The notes below the pieces were generated by a model. It ran no database searches and was not told the origin of the DNA. It was given only the letters and a program-made list of their open reading frames with translations. From Pseudarthrobacter sp. BIM B-2242 (lineage in GTDB: Bacteria; Actinomycetota; Actinomycetes; Actinomycetales; Micrococcaceae): a stretch of DNA of 64,000 nt. The position numbers were made by a program, and so were the translations under genes. The stretch is taken from positions 3,162,001-3,226,000 of the forward strand of contig NZ_CP061721.1 in assembly GCF_014764445.1 (NCBI RefSeq), in the 5' to 3' direction. This document shows positions 8,349 to 16,143 of the stretch, in pieces (the stretch's first letter is position 1; each line of letters begins with the position of its first letter).

Positions 8349-10093
8349 TACTGGAGGGCCTCCTCTTCTGCTGCGTGGGCCCACTCGGCGAAGGTCTGGC
8401 CTTCGGCGCGCTGGGCAACGAAGGTGCGGACCACGCGCTCCACATAGTCCGGGAGGTCCTCAACGTAGACCTTGAGGCCGCGGACGGTGCGTCCCAGGCC
8501 GGCCTCCTCGCGCTCCGACGAAGCCAGCCCGCCGCCGAGATGGACCTGGAAACCCGGGGAGGGATCGCCGTCGGGCGTTGGCAGCATCATGCCCTTGAGG
8601 CCGATGTCTGCGGTCTGGATGCGGGCGCAGGAGTTGGGGCAGCCGTTGATGTGGAGGGACAGTGCGTGCGGCAGTTCACCCGACTCCGCCAGGTCAGCAA
8701 GGCGGCGCTCCAGGTCGGCGACGGCGGTGGCGGCGGTGACCTTCGTTTCCACGATGGCCAGCTTGCAGTATTCGATGCCGGTGCAGGCGATGGTGCCGCG
8801 GCGGAACACAGACGGACGGGCGGAGAGTCCCAGCGCGTCCAGTTCGGCGACCAGCGGTTCAACCTGGTCTTTCTCGACGTCCAGGACCACAAGCTTCTGG
8901 TGCGGGGTAGTGCGCAGGCGGTAGGAGCCGCGGGCCTCGAGGGTGTCCGCCAGCTTCACCAGCGCCGCGCCGGAGAGCCGGCCGGCCAGCGGGGTGGCGC
9001 CGATAAAGAACTTGCCGTCCTTCTGCTCGTGCACGCCGATGTGATCGCCGGGGGTGGTGGGCTTGGGGGCTGCGGGACCGTCGGCCAGCTTGTAGCCGAG
9101 GTATTCGTCCTCAAGGATCTGGCGGAACTTCTCCGGACCCCAGTCGGCCATCAGGAACTTCAGGCGGGCCTTGGTGCGCATGCGGCGGTAACCGTAGTCG
9201 CGGAAGATGCTGGTAACGCCGAGCCAGACTTCGGCTGCTTCTTCGGGGCGCACAAAGGCACCGAGGCGCTTGCCCAGCATCGGGTTGGTGGAGAGCGCGC
9301 CGCCGGCCCAGAGGTCGTAGCCGATGCCGAGTTCGGGGTGCTCGACGCCGACGAGGGCGAAGTCGTTGATCTCGTGGACCACGTCCTGGCTGGGGTGGCC
9401 GGTGATGGCGGTCTTGTACTTGCGCGGCAGGTTGGACAGCAGCGGGTTGCCGATGAACCGCTCCCCCAGCTCCGCAATCAGTGGCGTGGGGTCGATGATC
9501 TCGTCCTTGGCGATGCCGGCCACGGGCGAACCCAGGATGACGCGGGGAACGTCGCCGCAGGCCTCGGTGGTGGACAGGCCAACACCTTCCAGGCGGGTCC
9601 AGATCTCGGGGATGTCTTCCACGCGGATCCAGTGCAGCTGGATGTTCTGGCGGTCGGTGAGGTCGGCGGAATCCCGGGCGAAGTCCACGGAAATCTGGCC
9701 GATGACGCGCAGCTGCTCGGTGGTGAGCGCACCGCCGTCGATCCGTACGCGGAGCATGAAGTACTTGTCTTCGAGCTCGTGCGGCTCGAGCGTTGCGGTC
9801 TTGCCGCCGTCAATCCCGGGCTTGCGCTGCGTGTACAGGCCCCACCAGCGGAACCGGCCGTGCAGGTCCTGGCCGGGGATGGAATCGAAGCCCTCTTTGG
9901 AGTAAATGGTCTCGATACGCTCGCGGACGTTGAGGCCGTCGTCTTCCTGCTTCCAGGTTTCGTTGGCGTTCAGCGGAGTTTTGCCGTCCACTTTCCACTG
10001 CCCGTGCGGCTTTGCGGCGGGGCGGTTGGTGCGCGCGGGGCGCTTGGCGGCTGCGGAGTCCGCGGACGCTCCGGCTAGAGCTGTATCAGTCAT
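8348..10093 (-). CDS. Ferredoxin-dependent nitrite/sulfite reductase (assimilatory sulfite reductase)
   Basis: Six-electron reduction of sulfite to sulfide using siroheme and a [4Fe-4S] cluster. The cofactor cysteines are visible in ACTGIEYCKLA and INGCPNSCARIQ. The two-fold repeated ferredoxin-like and catalytic domains fill the 581-residue product. ATG 10093 (MTDTALAGASADS) is chosen over a GTG at 10126 because it lies 6 nt after a -10 box. It is the first gene of the operon with cysH, cysD and cysN, so sulfite rather than nitrite is the likely substrate. The sirohydrochlorin chelatase gene just upstream would provide siroheme. Confidence 0.93.
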   Translation of the reverse strand: MTDTALAGASADSAAAKRPARTNRPAAKPHGQWKVDGKTPLNANETWKQEDDGLNVRERIETIYSKEGFDSIPGQDLHGRFRWWGLYTQRKPGIDGGKTATLEPHELEDKYFMLRVRIDGGALTTEQLRVIGQISVDFARDSADLTDRQNIQLHWIRVEDIPEIWTRLEGVGLSTTEACGDVPRVILGSPVAGIAKDEIIDPTPLIAELGERFIGNPLLSNLPRKYKTAITGHPSQDVVHEINDFALVGVEHPELGIGYDLWAGGALSTNPMLGKRLGAFVRPEEAAEVWLGVTSIFRDYGYRRMRTKARLKFLMADWGPEKFRQILEDEYLGYKLADGPAAPKPTTPGDHIGVHEQKDGKFFIGATPLAGRLSGAALVKLADTLEARGSYRLRTTPHQKLVVLDVEKDQVEPLVAELDALGLSARPSVFRRGTIACTGIEYCKLAIVETKVTAATAVADLERRLADLAESGELPHALSLHINGCPNSCARIQTADIGLKGMMLPTPDGDPSPGFQVHLGGGLASSEREEAGLGRTVRGLKVYVEDLPDYVERVVRTFVAQRAEGQTFAEWAHAAEEEALQ

Positions 10094-10099
10094 GCATCG

Positions 10100-10128
10100 A
10101 CTGTAGGTGTCCCCGAATTGCGTCACAA
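10100..10128 (-). promoter_or_regulatory. Promoter of the sulfite reductase-cysHDN operon (leaderless)
   Basis: Minus-strand -35 TTGTGA (10128-10123), 17-bp spacer and -10 TACAGT (10105-10100), then CGATGC and the ATG. The transcript should begin at the start codon. Upstream, GTGACG occurs again in CGTGACGAAATG (about 10172-10183) and TTTCCC occurs twice, possible regulator contacts; GTGACGC also occurs upstream of the sulfonate transporter promoter. Confidence 0.6.
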
Positions 10129-10260
10129 AGGGTCGGGAAACGCTGAGTCACCTAGGGAAACATTTCGTCACGAATCGCCGGGGAGCCTTGAAGAACCGGG
10201 CCTCTTGTGATTCGCCGAGCCGTTGTTTTCAGGGCGCCGGGCGGGCTTGGCACGGCGCCC

Positions 10261-10995
10261 TTACTGCCCGTTCGCGACGGCGGCGTCGAACCGTTCCAGC
10301 GCGATCTCGGCGAGCACAGCTGACGGCAGCAGTGGTTCCGTGACGAGGTCCGCGCCCGCCTTGGCCAGCTGGTCGTGAAAGAAGCCCGGCGCGAGGAGGT
10401 AGGAGGCAATCACCACGCGTCCGCCGAGGTCAACGGCTCCCGCGGACTCCCCCGCCCCGGCACCCCCTTCGGCTTCCTCGCGAAGCATGTCGACGGCGTC
10501 GGGCACTGACGGCTTGGCCGAGGCTCCGTAGGCCGCTTCGATGCGGTTGCTTCGCAGCTCCCTGAGCTGGTTGGCGAGCTCTTCGACGCTGATGGCGGCG
10601 TTCGGGTTGGAGGACCCCGCAGCGGCAAGGACGATGGAGTCGCGGTCGGTGACACCTGCCTCGCGGAGGCGCTGGTCAAGCAGCGCGGCGAGGCGGGGAT
10701 CGGGTCCAAGCGGCGCCGCCGCGAGGGTGCCCGGCCGGCTCTTCACAGCACGGGCGATGTCCACCTTGACGTGGTAGCCCACGCTCAACAGCAGGGGCAC
10801 CACCACGGCGGGCGTACCTTCGGGCAGACCGGCCACCACGTCCACCAGGTCAGGCTGTTGGACGTCCACGTAGGCCTCCCGCACGTCGAGACCGGGGCGC
10901 AGGGCGGCGATCGCGGCGCGCAGGGCGTTGACTTCCGCGGCGCCCTGGCTGCTGGATGTCCCGTGGGCACAGGCGATCATGATCGGGTTGTTCAT
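10261..10995 (-). CDS. Sirohydrochlorin chelatase, CbiX/SirB type
   Basis: Inserts Fe2+ (or Co2+) into sirohydrochlorin; here probably makes siroheme for the neighbouring sulfite reductase. The 244-residue product starts at ATG 10995 (MNNPIMIACAHGTSS) with the family's AHG metal-binding histidine, and has VPLLLSVGYHVKVDIARA in the first half and VIASYLLAPGFFHDQL in the second, the two CbiX repeats, each with a histidine. The longer upstream frame would overlap the divergent TRIC-like gene and is rejected. It is co-oriented with and 167 bp upstream of the sulfite reductase gene, which has its own promoter. Confidence 0.9.
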   Translation of the reverse strand: MNNPIMIACAHGTSSSQGAAEVNALRAAIAALRPGLDVREAYVDVQQPDLVDVVAGLPEGTPAVVVPLLLSVGYHVKVDIARAVKSRPGTLAAAPLGPDPRLAALLDQRLREAGVTDRDSIVLAAAGSSNPNAAISVEELANQLRELRSNRIEAAYGASAKPSVPDAVDMLREEAEGGAGAGESAGAVDLGGRVVIASYLLAPGFFHDQLAKAGADLVTEPLLPSAVLAEIALERFDAAVANGQ

Positions 10996-11055
10996 AGGGG
11001 CTAGCGTAACGTTGGAGCCGCACTGTCCGCCCACTTTGAATCCGCCGGGACGCCC

Positions 11056-11751
11056 ATGACATTCGCCTTTGACAACGCTCCCGTGTGGCTGGACCTGCTG
11101 GGCGTTTTCTTCTTCGCGGTATCCGGCTCGCTCCTCGCGGCACGGAAGAACATCGACATCGTGGGCTCCCTGCTCCTGGCCTCCCTGGTGGGCCTTGGTG
11201 GCGGCGTGATCCGCGATCTGATCCTCGACGCCGGCCCGCCCGCGGCATTCAGCAACCCGGCCTACCTGGTCCCGCCGTTGCTGGCCACCGTCCTGGTGTA
11301 CTTCCTGTTCTCCAGCGTCCAGCGGTTCACGTCGCTGCTGACACTGTTCGACGCCGGCGGGCTGGCCCTGTTCTGCATGACCGGAACCGTCAAGGCGCTG
11401 GCCGAAGGCATGAACCCGGTGGCGGCGGTGCTCCTGGGGGTCATGACGGCGGTGGGCGGCGGCCTGCTGCGCGATGTGACTGCCAATGAGGTACCCGACC
11501 TGTTCAACCCGCGGGATATCTATGCTCTGCCGGCCTTTGCGGGAGCAGCGCTGACCGCTGTTTTGTGGGTCTTGGGTGCGTTTAATGTCCTGACCGCTGC
11601 GGCCATTGCCGCGGTGGTGTTCACCTTCCGAGTGGTGGCCTGGCGCCGTTCCTGGCAGGCCCCGCTGGCCGTACACGGCCGGCACCGCCGGCCCCTGCCC
11701 AAGGACGAGTCCGGGGAAGTTGGCGGCGGCTCGGAGGGCCCCCGCGATTAG
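11056..11751 (+). CDS. TRIC cation channel family (UPF0126) membrane protein
   Basis: Integral membrane protein of 231 aa, related by family to trimeric intracellular cation channels. It contains two homologous halves with the signature glycine pairs GGGVIRDLI and VGGGLLRDVT, plus about seven hydrophobic segments starting with LDLLGVFFFAVSGSLLAA. The C-terminus is basic and probably cytoplasmic. Family members include channels and predicted glycine transporters; the transported species cannot be read from sequence. It is divergent from the chelatase gene and is followed after 14 bp by the SUKH gene, which has its own -10-like TAGGAT. Confidence 0.88.
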   Translation: MTFAFDNAPVWLDLLGVFFFAVSGSLLAARKNIDIVGSLLLASLVGLGGGVIRDLILDAGPPAAFSNPAYLVPPLLATVLVYFLFSSVQRFTSLLTLFDAGGLALFCMTGTVKALAEGMNPVAAVLLGVMTAVGGGLLRDVTANEVPDLFNPRDIYALPAFAGAALTAVLWVLGAFNVLTAAAIAAVVFTFRVVAWRRSWQAPLAVHGRHRRPLPKDESGEVGGGSEGPRD

Positions 11752-11765
11752 CTAGGATTGGGACC

Positions 11766-12191
11766 ATGACTGACATGTTCCTCGAGAAGTTCCGCGCGCT
11801 TGTTCCGAAGTATCTCGAGGACGAATGGCAGGTAGAGGACGGCCTGTCTCCGGACGAGCTCGACACCGCACTCGCCGAACATCAGTTCCAGGTCCCGCTT
11901 GTCCTGCGCGAGTTCTACCAGGCGGTGGGCGGCTGCGAGGACCTCATGGAGGCCTACCACTACTTCTGGGATCCCGAAGAGCTGGAAGTGGATGACGACG
12001 GCTTCCTGATGTTCCTCGAGGACGAGGAGGAACAGTTCACCTGGGGCTTCCGCGTGGGCGATCTCAGCGTCCCGGATCCCATCGTCTACCGCCGCAACAA
12101 CGCCCGTGGCCAGTGGAAATCCGAGGAGGGCACGTTCTCGGAGTTCGTCTTCGACATGTTCGAGTGGGCCTTCAACGACGAAGAGGACTAG
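11766..12191 (+). CDS. SUKH (SMI1/KNR4-like) family protein
   Basis: Small, very acidic protein of 141 aa. The core VPLVLREFYQAVGGCEDLM and the segment around FLMFLEDEEEQFTWGFRV resemble SMI1/KNR4-like (SUKH) domains, a superfamily best known as immunity proteins of polymorphic toxin systems but also found as stand-alone regulators. No toxin gene, WXG or PAAR protein is adjacent, so an immunity role is not supported by context. The ATG lies 7 nt after TAGGAT and lacks a ribosome site, suggesting a leaderless transcript. The tail (EWAFNDEED) is strongly negative. Confidence 0.65.
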   Translation: MTDMFLEKFRALVPKYLEDEWQVEDGLSPDELDTALAEHQFQVPLVLREFYQAVGGCEDLMEAYHYFWDPEELEVDDDGFLMFLEDEEEQFTWGFRVGDLSVPDPIVYRRNNARGQWKSEEGTFSEFVFDMFEWAFNDEED

Positions 12192-12252
12192 GGCTTCTCA
12201 GGCTCTTTTTGGGGCCGTTCCTTCTGGCTCCTCGCTCGGACACCCCACGCGA

Positions 12253-12340
12253 AAATGCGTAACTTATAGCAACGGGCTGGCCGAGGATCCGCGACTTTCC
12301 GGGCTTTAGGGTGACCGACGGCCTCATAACTTACGCATTT
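12253..12340 (+). repeat. 88-bp inverted-repeat element, left copy, flanking the AbiEi/DUF559 gene
   Basis: The ends AAATGCGTAACTTAT (12253-12267) and ATAACTTACGCATTT (12326-12340) are inverted repeats with one mismatch. The interior shares GA(G/A)GATCC, a TTTCCGG block and the right arm with the element at 13310-13397, in the same orientation and of exactly the same length. It lies downstream of the SUKH and AbiEi genes, which converge here. Confidence 0.75.
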
Positions 12341-12395
12341 GTGTCGGCTAAAGCAGACGTCGGATCAGGCAAAGCTGCTATCGGGGGCAGGGGAC

Positions 12396-13226
12396 TCAGC
12401 TGAACTTGCCCTCGCGCTTGAGTTTCAGGACGCCGAGGACCTCCGCCACCATCTCCTCGGGTGTGTGAACCACGTCTGCGTAGTAATACCGCAGCACCAG
12501 GTAGCCGCCCAGGACGGTCCTGTTGTTCCGCCGTTGGTCCCGTTTGATGGACTTCGGCTCAAAATGGGTAGCCCCGTCAGTCTCCACCACCAGGCATTCC
12601 TCGATCAGGAAGTCGACCTCGCCAACGCCCGGGATGACAACATGCCTTAGAACCCTCAGGCCAGCTCGCCGGAAGTGTGTGTTGGCCAGGACTTCCAAGA
12701 GCGAATCTGCCCTCGGAATCACCAAGTCCAGAACCGCCCGCGCCTGCCCGTTGCGCCGCCCCGGCAATCTGGAATACAGGAAGTCCAGTTCAATATCGCG
12801 CCTGCCAGCGGCCGACTGGATCATCACCAGCGATTCAAGCTCGGGCAGGCAGCGGAGACTGTGAATCAAGACATCCGCCAGCCCAGCCACTGGAAGCCAC
12901 CCATGCTTGGGGTGTCTAGTGCGGCCGTGCTCCACAATTGTGGGTTCGGGCACAGGATGGCTCCGGCAAAGGTGCAGGCCACGGGCGTCCTTCAGAGTCC
13001 ACAGCTGATAGATGGGTGCCGCCGACACACAGGTCAACAGGCCGCCATTGGCTAGGGCCTCGCTGAGCTGACTCTTGCCGGGAATGCCGTAGACCCCGCG
13101 ACTGACCTTCACTATCCGACCCAATGTAACGGCCTTGGTAACCTCAGGCCGGCGGAACCCGGATGCAGTCAACTGCGACGCGCGGGCGGCGCCGCCGTGT
13201 CGATGAAGGAACTCGATGATGTCCAC
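12396..13226 (-). CDS. AbiEi-like winged-helix protein with C-terminal DUF559 nuclease-like domain
   Basis: The N-terminal ~80 residues resemble the AbiEi antitoxin-type DNA-binding domain (RPEVTKAVTLGRIVKVSRGVYGI). The C-terminal part resembles DUF559, a Vsr/restriction-endonuclease-like fold, with GEVDFLIEECLVVETDG containing the acidic metal-binding positions, then DQRRNNRTVLGGYLVLRY. No AbiEii nucleotidyltransferase toxin is adjacent, so it is not a classical type IV toxin-antitoxin pair. The frame opens at a TTG (13268); the GTG at 13226 (VDIIEFLHRHGG) is preferred because it places the start 48 bp from a 16-nt word found at exactly that distance from the paralogue's start. It is bracketed by two 88-bp repeats. 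Confidence 0.75.
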   Translation of the reverse strand: MDIIEFLHRHGGAARASQLTASGFRRPEVTKAVTLGRIVKVSRGVYGIPGKSQLSEALANGGLLTCVSAAPIYQLWTLKDARGLHLCRSHPVPEPTIVEHGRTRHPKHGWLPVAGLADVLIHSLRCLPELESLVMIQSAAGRRDIELDFLYSRLPGRRNGQARAVLDLVIPRADSLLEVLANTHFRRAGLRVLRHVVIPGVGEVDFLIEECLVVETDGATHFEPKSIKRDQRRNNRTVLGGYLVLRYYYADVVHTPEEMVAEVLGVLKLKREGKFS

Positions 13227-13273
13227 GAACACAGGCTGACCCACTGGAACACCGCCTGCGAGACTCAAAGAGG

Positions 13274-13289
13274 GCTATGTGGACAACCT
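13274..13289 (-). promoter_or_regulatory. 16-nt conserved upstream word of AbiEi/DUF559 gene 1 (contains TTGTCCACA)
   Basis: Minus-strand AGGTTGTCCACATAGC is identical to the word at 22121-22136 upstream of the second AbiEi/DUF559 gene. It contains TTGTCCACA, which matches the actinobacterial DnaA-box consensus, and could include a -35 element. Its function is unknown. Confidence 0.55.
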
Positions 13290-13309
13290 CCGAAGTTCGC
13301 CACCTCCAA

Positions 13310-13397
13310 AAGTGCGTAACTATTGGCCGCCTCCCCCACGAAGATCCCCGTGTTTCCGGTGGCGTGCTACCCGGCCCTGCCCAAAAGTTACGCATTT
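13310..13397 (+). repeat. 88-bp inverted-repeat element, right copy, flanking the AbiEi/DUF559 gene
   Basis: The ends AAGTGCGTAACTAT (13310-13323) and AAAGTTACGCATTT (13384-13397) are imperfect inverted repeats. It has the same length and orientation as the copy at 12253-12340, with recognisable similarity in the right half. It lies just upstream of the AbiEi/DUF559 gene. Confidence 0.72.
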
Positions 13398-13485
13398 CGA
13401 TCGGTCGGGAGCCAGAAACAAGCGGGCCAGCCCAATGGCTCCACGAAGGCCCCAAGAACCTGTGACACTCGACCTAACAGCTAGC

Positions 13486-13626
13486 TTGCGATTCGTGACA
13501 AACGTGTCATAGACTATTCACGGATCCGCTAAACGCCTCCGGCGGGTCTGATGCGAACGGAGATATAGCCCCGGTTCGACGCAGCGTGTGACTCGTAACG
13601 TTGCTGAGAACCGGGGCTATTGCATT
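13486..13626 (+). ncRNA. Candidate small RNA with its own promoter and intrinsic terminator
   Basis: A -35 TTGCGA (13486-13491), 18-bp spacer and -10 TAGACT (13510-13515) predict a transcript from about 13521. About 45 nt later a hairpin with perfect 12-bp arms ATAGCCCCGGTT (13565-13576) and AACCGGGGCTAT (13609-13620) is followed by TGCATTTTCT, an intrinsic terminator. No open reading frame with a ribosome site lies between. The predicted RNA is about 100 nt. The inverted repeat TGACA/TGTCA between the promoter boxes could be an operator. No known RNA family is recognised. The alternative is a terminator of a missing gene. Confidence 0.45.
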
Positions 13627-13653
13627 TTCTAAACCAATGCCCCCAACACAAAC

Positions 13654-13692
13654 AGCGGGGCCCGCCAAGGTTTACCTCGGCGAGGCCCCGCT
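13654..13692 (-). terminator. Terminator of the menG-reductase-prenyl synthase operon
   Basis: On the minus strand, AGCGGGGCC and GGCCCCGCT-type arms, with further CGCC/GGCG pairing inside, form a strong hairpin 18 bp after the prenyl synthase stop. It is followed by TGTTTGTGTT. Confidence 0.7.
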
Positions 13693-13709
13693 CCAAGAAA
13701 AATCCGGAA

Positions 13710-14810
13710 TCAGCTGGCGCGGTCCACCACGGCCAGCGCGAAGTTGGACAGCGACGTCTTCACAACGCCCTCCGGCAGCGGCTTCAGCGCCGCGATGGCC
13801 TCGTCGGCCCAACGCCGCGCAACCACCCAGGACTCTGCGGTCACGGGGTGCTCCCGCAGCCCGGCAACCGCCTCGGCCAGGGCTTCATCCGTGCTCAGGT
13901 CCCCGTCAATGAGCTTCAAGAGTTCGACGGCGGACTGGTCACCGGCGGCGGCATCACGCCGCAGGTACAGGACCGGCAGCGTCGGGACGCCTTCCCGGAG
14001 GTCGGTGCCGGGCGACTTGCCGGACTTGACCTTGATGCCGGTGACGTCAATGACGTCGTCGGCGAGCTGGAAGGCCACGCCCACCTTCTCACCGTATTCC
14101 ACCAGCAAGTCTTCGTAGGCCTCGTCGGCACCGGAGAAGATGGCACCGAACTGGCCGGAGGCTGCCACCAGGGAACCGGTCTTGTCCGCGATGACGGACA
14201 GGTAGTGCTCCACCGGGTCCTCGTCAGGGCGCGGACCGACGGTTTCGTGCAGCTGGCCCAGGCACAGGCGCTCGAACGTGCGGGCCTGGATGCCCAAGGC
14301 ACGGGAGCCCAGTTCGGACACCAGGATGGACGCCCGGGCGAAAATGAGGTCGCCGGTGAGAACTGCCACGGAGTTGCCCCAGACCTCGTGGGCGGTGGGG
14401 GCGCCACGGCGGAACGGCGCGGAGTCCATCACGTCGTCGTGGTACAGCGTGGCGAGGTGGGTCAGTTCCACCACCACGGCCGCCTGGACAACGGCGGGCA
14501 GCGAAGCATCACCGAGGTGCGCGCACAGGAGGGTCAGCAGCGGCCGGATGCGCTTGCCGCCGGCTTCGACGAGGTGGCGCGACGTTGCGTCAGCCAGCGG
14601 ATCGGAGTTGGCAATGGCCTCGCGGAGTTTTTTCTCCACGCGGGCAAGGTTGGTGGTGATGGCGGGGCCCAGTTCGGCGTCCTCCGCGATGGCCGCAAAA
14701 CCTGCGGGCAGCTGCAGTCCCGTGGCGATGGCAGTGGTGTTGAGGCTGGGTTCGGAGTCCGGCAGGCCGTGCCCGGCATGCGTCCAGCTGTGGTCTGCGG
14801 AGTTGGTCAC
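13710..14810 (-). CDS. Polyprenyl diphosphate synthase (menaquinone side chain)
   Basis: Trans-prenyltransferase elongating isoprenyl diphosphate with IPP, probably for the menaquinone side chain. Both aspartate-rich motifs are present: LYHDDVMD (about residues 123-129) and FQLADDVID, with GGKRIRP near residue 84. The 366-residue product starts at a GTG (14810) that overlaps the stop of the upstream reductase gene (GTGA), so translation is coupled. It is the last gene of an operon with menG and a geranylgeranyl-reductase-like gene, which points to menaquinone rather than carotenoid or undecaprenyl synthesis. Chain length cannot be determined from sequence alone. Confidence 0.92.
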   Translation of the reverse strand: MTNSADHSWTHAGHGLPDSEPSLNTTAIATGLQLPAGFAAIAEDAELGPAITTNLARVEKKLREAIANSDPLADATSRHLVEAGGKRIRPLLTLLCAHLGDASLPAVVQAAVVVELTHLATLYHDDVMDSAPFRRGAPTAHEVWGNSVAVLTGDLIFARASILVSELGSRALGIQARTFERLCLGQLHETVGPRPDEDPVEHYLSVIADKTGSLVAASGQFGAIFSGADEAYEDLLVEYGEKVGVAFQLADDVIDVTGIKVKSGKSPGTDLREGVPTLPVLYLRRDAAAGDQSAVELLKLIDGDLSTDEALAEAVAGLREHPVTAESWVVARRWADEAIAALKPLPEGVVKTSLSNFALAVVDRAS

Positions 14811-16138
14811 GGGTTAACCCTAACTTTTTGTTGCGGATACCGCTGATTCGTAGCCGACGGGGTGTTGGACGTGGCCGGAACCAGCGATTCCAGGACGCGG
14901 ATCACCCGGTCCTCAAAGCCCTTCGCGGCCGGATCTGTCAGGTTCGCGAGCAGCCGCACCACAAAGCGCATCAGCACCGGAATGGGCATCCCCGTCCGCA
15001 GCGCGAGTTTCATCACGGCGGGTTTTCCGATCAGCGCGGCAAACGCCCGGCCCAGCGTGAAGTGCGAACCCCACTGGCCGCGCACATAGTCCGCGTACCC
15101 GGCGAGGTGCGCGTCGGCGTCGTACGTTGACCCCGCAGCAAAAGACCGCGCGGAGGCGTCAATGATGAACTCCGCCGCGAATCGCGCAGACTCCATCGCG
15201 TAGGAGATGCCCTCGCCGTTGAACGGAGACACCATGCCGCCGGCGTCGCCCAGGAGGAGCAACCCGGGCGAGCAGTGCGGCGTGCGGTTGAAACCCATAG
15301 GCAGGGCGGCGCCGCGGATCTCCCCCACCTGGTTCTCCGGCGTGAAGCCCCATTCGGTGGGCATGCCGGCGGTCCATTCGCGCAGGACCTGCTTGTAGTC
15401 GAGCTTGCCGAAGTCCTTGGAGGAGTTCAGGATGCCCAGGCCCACGTTGGAGGTGCCGTCGCCCACGCCGAACACCCAGCCGTAGCCGGGGAGCAGCTTG
15501 CCGTCGCGTCCGGGGAGCTCCAGCCAGCCCTCCATCCAGTCGTCATCGTGGCGGGGGCTTGTGAAATAGGTACGCACGGCAACGCCGAGGGGGCGGTCGT
15601 CGCGCTTCTGGATGCCAAGGGACACGGCCGTCCGTGTGGAATTTCCGTCAGCTGCGAGTACGACGTCGGCGCTGAAGTCGCGCGTCTCCCCCGTCTTGCG
15701 TCCGGACTCATCCAGGAGCGCTGCGCGGACACCGGTCACGCGGCCGTCTTCCGAGCGCAGGGCTTCAGTGACGCTGTGCCGCTCCAGGATTTCGGCGCCG
15801 GCAGCCTGTGCATGGCGGGCCAGTTCCTCGTCGAACCCGAGCCGGGTGCGGATCAGGCCGTACTCCGGGAAGTCGGAGACCTCGGGCCAGGGCAGTTCGA
15901 TGGTCCGCCCGCCGGCAATGAGCCGCAGGCCCTTGTTGCGCCGCCAGCCGTCCGCTTCGGGGTGCGGCAGGCCGAGCTTCTGGATCTCGCGGACTGCGCG
16001 GGGGGTGAGGCCGTCGCCGCAGACTTTCTCACGCGGGAAGCTGGTTTTTTCGAGGACGGTCACGCTGATGCCCGCCTTGGCAAGGTAGTAGGCAGCAGTC
16101 GATCCGGCCGGCCCGGCGCCGACAATCAGTACAGTCAC
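14807..16138 (-). CDS. Geranylgeranyl reductase family flavoprotein (MenJ-like menaquinone reductase candidate)
   Basis: FAD-dependent reductase of isoprenoid double bonds. The N-terminal Rossmann motif VLIVGAGPAGSTAAYYLAKAG starts at residue 3, with KVCGDGLTPRAV and a second FAD motif LLLGDAGGMVSPFNGEGI typical of the family. The reading frame extends far upstream into menG; the GTG at 16138, 5 bp after the menG stop, gives 443 aa beginning exactly at the first beta strand. In mycobacteria the homologue MenJ saturates one isoprene unit of menaquinone. The operon position between menG and the prenyl synthase supports the same role, though an archaeal-type lipid or chlorophyll-type reductase function is possible for the family. 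Confidence 0.9.
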   Translation of the reverse strand: MTVLIVGAGPAGSTAAYYLAKAGISVTVLEKTSFPREKVCGDGLTPRAVREIQKLGLPHPEADGWRRNKGLRLIAGGRTIELPWPEVSDFPEYGLIRTRLGFDEELARHAQAAGAEILERHSVTEALRSEDGRVTGVRAALLDESGRKTGETRDFSADVVLAADGNSTRTAVSLGIQKRDDRPLGVAVRTYFTSPRHDDDWMEGWLELPGRDGKLLPGYGWVFGVGDGTSNVGLGILNSSKDFGKLDYKQVLREWTAGMPTEWGFTPENQVGEIRGAALPMGFNRTPHCSPGLLLLGDAGGMVSPFNGEGISYAMESARFAAEFIIDASARSFAAGSTYDADAHLAGYADYVRGQWGSHFTLGRAFAALIGKPAVMKLALRTGMPIPVLMRFVVRLLANLTDPAAKGFEDRVIRVLESLVPATSNTPSATNQRYPQQKVRVNP

Positions 16139-16143
16139 AGGTA

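Noticed and set aside
8324..10078. 584-codon plus-strand frame over the sulfite reductase gene
   Set aside because: Antisense shadow of a gene with clear cofactor motifs; no start signal or family resemblance.
12396..13226. Classical AbiE type IV toxin-antitoxin operon
   Set aside because: No AbiEii nucleotidyltransferase gene follows; the AbiEi-like domain is fused to DUF559 instead.
13274..13289. Chromosomal origin because of the DnaA-box-like TTGTCCACA
   Set aside because: Only one box per site, no cluster of boxes, no dnaA or dnaN nearby and no AT-rich unwinding region.
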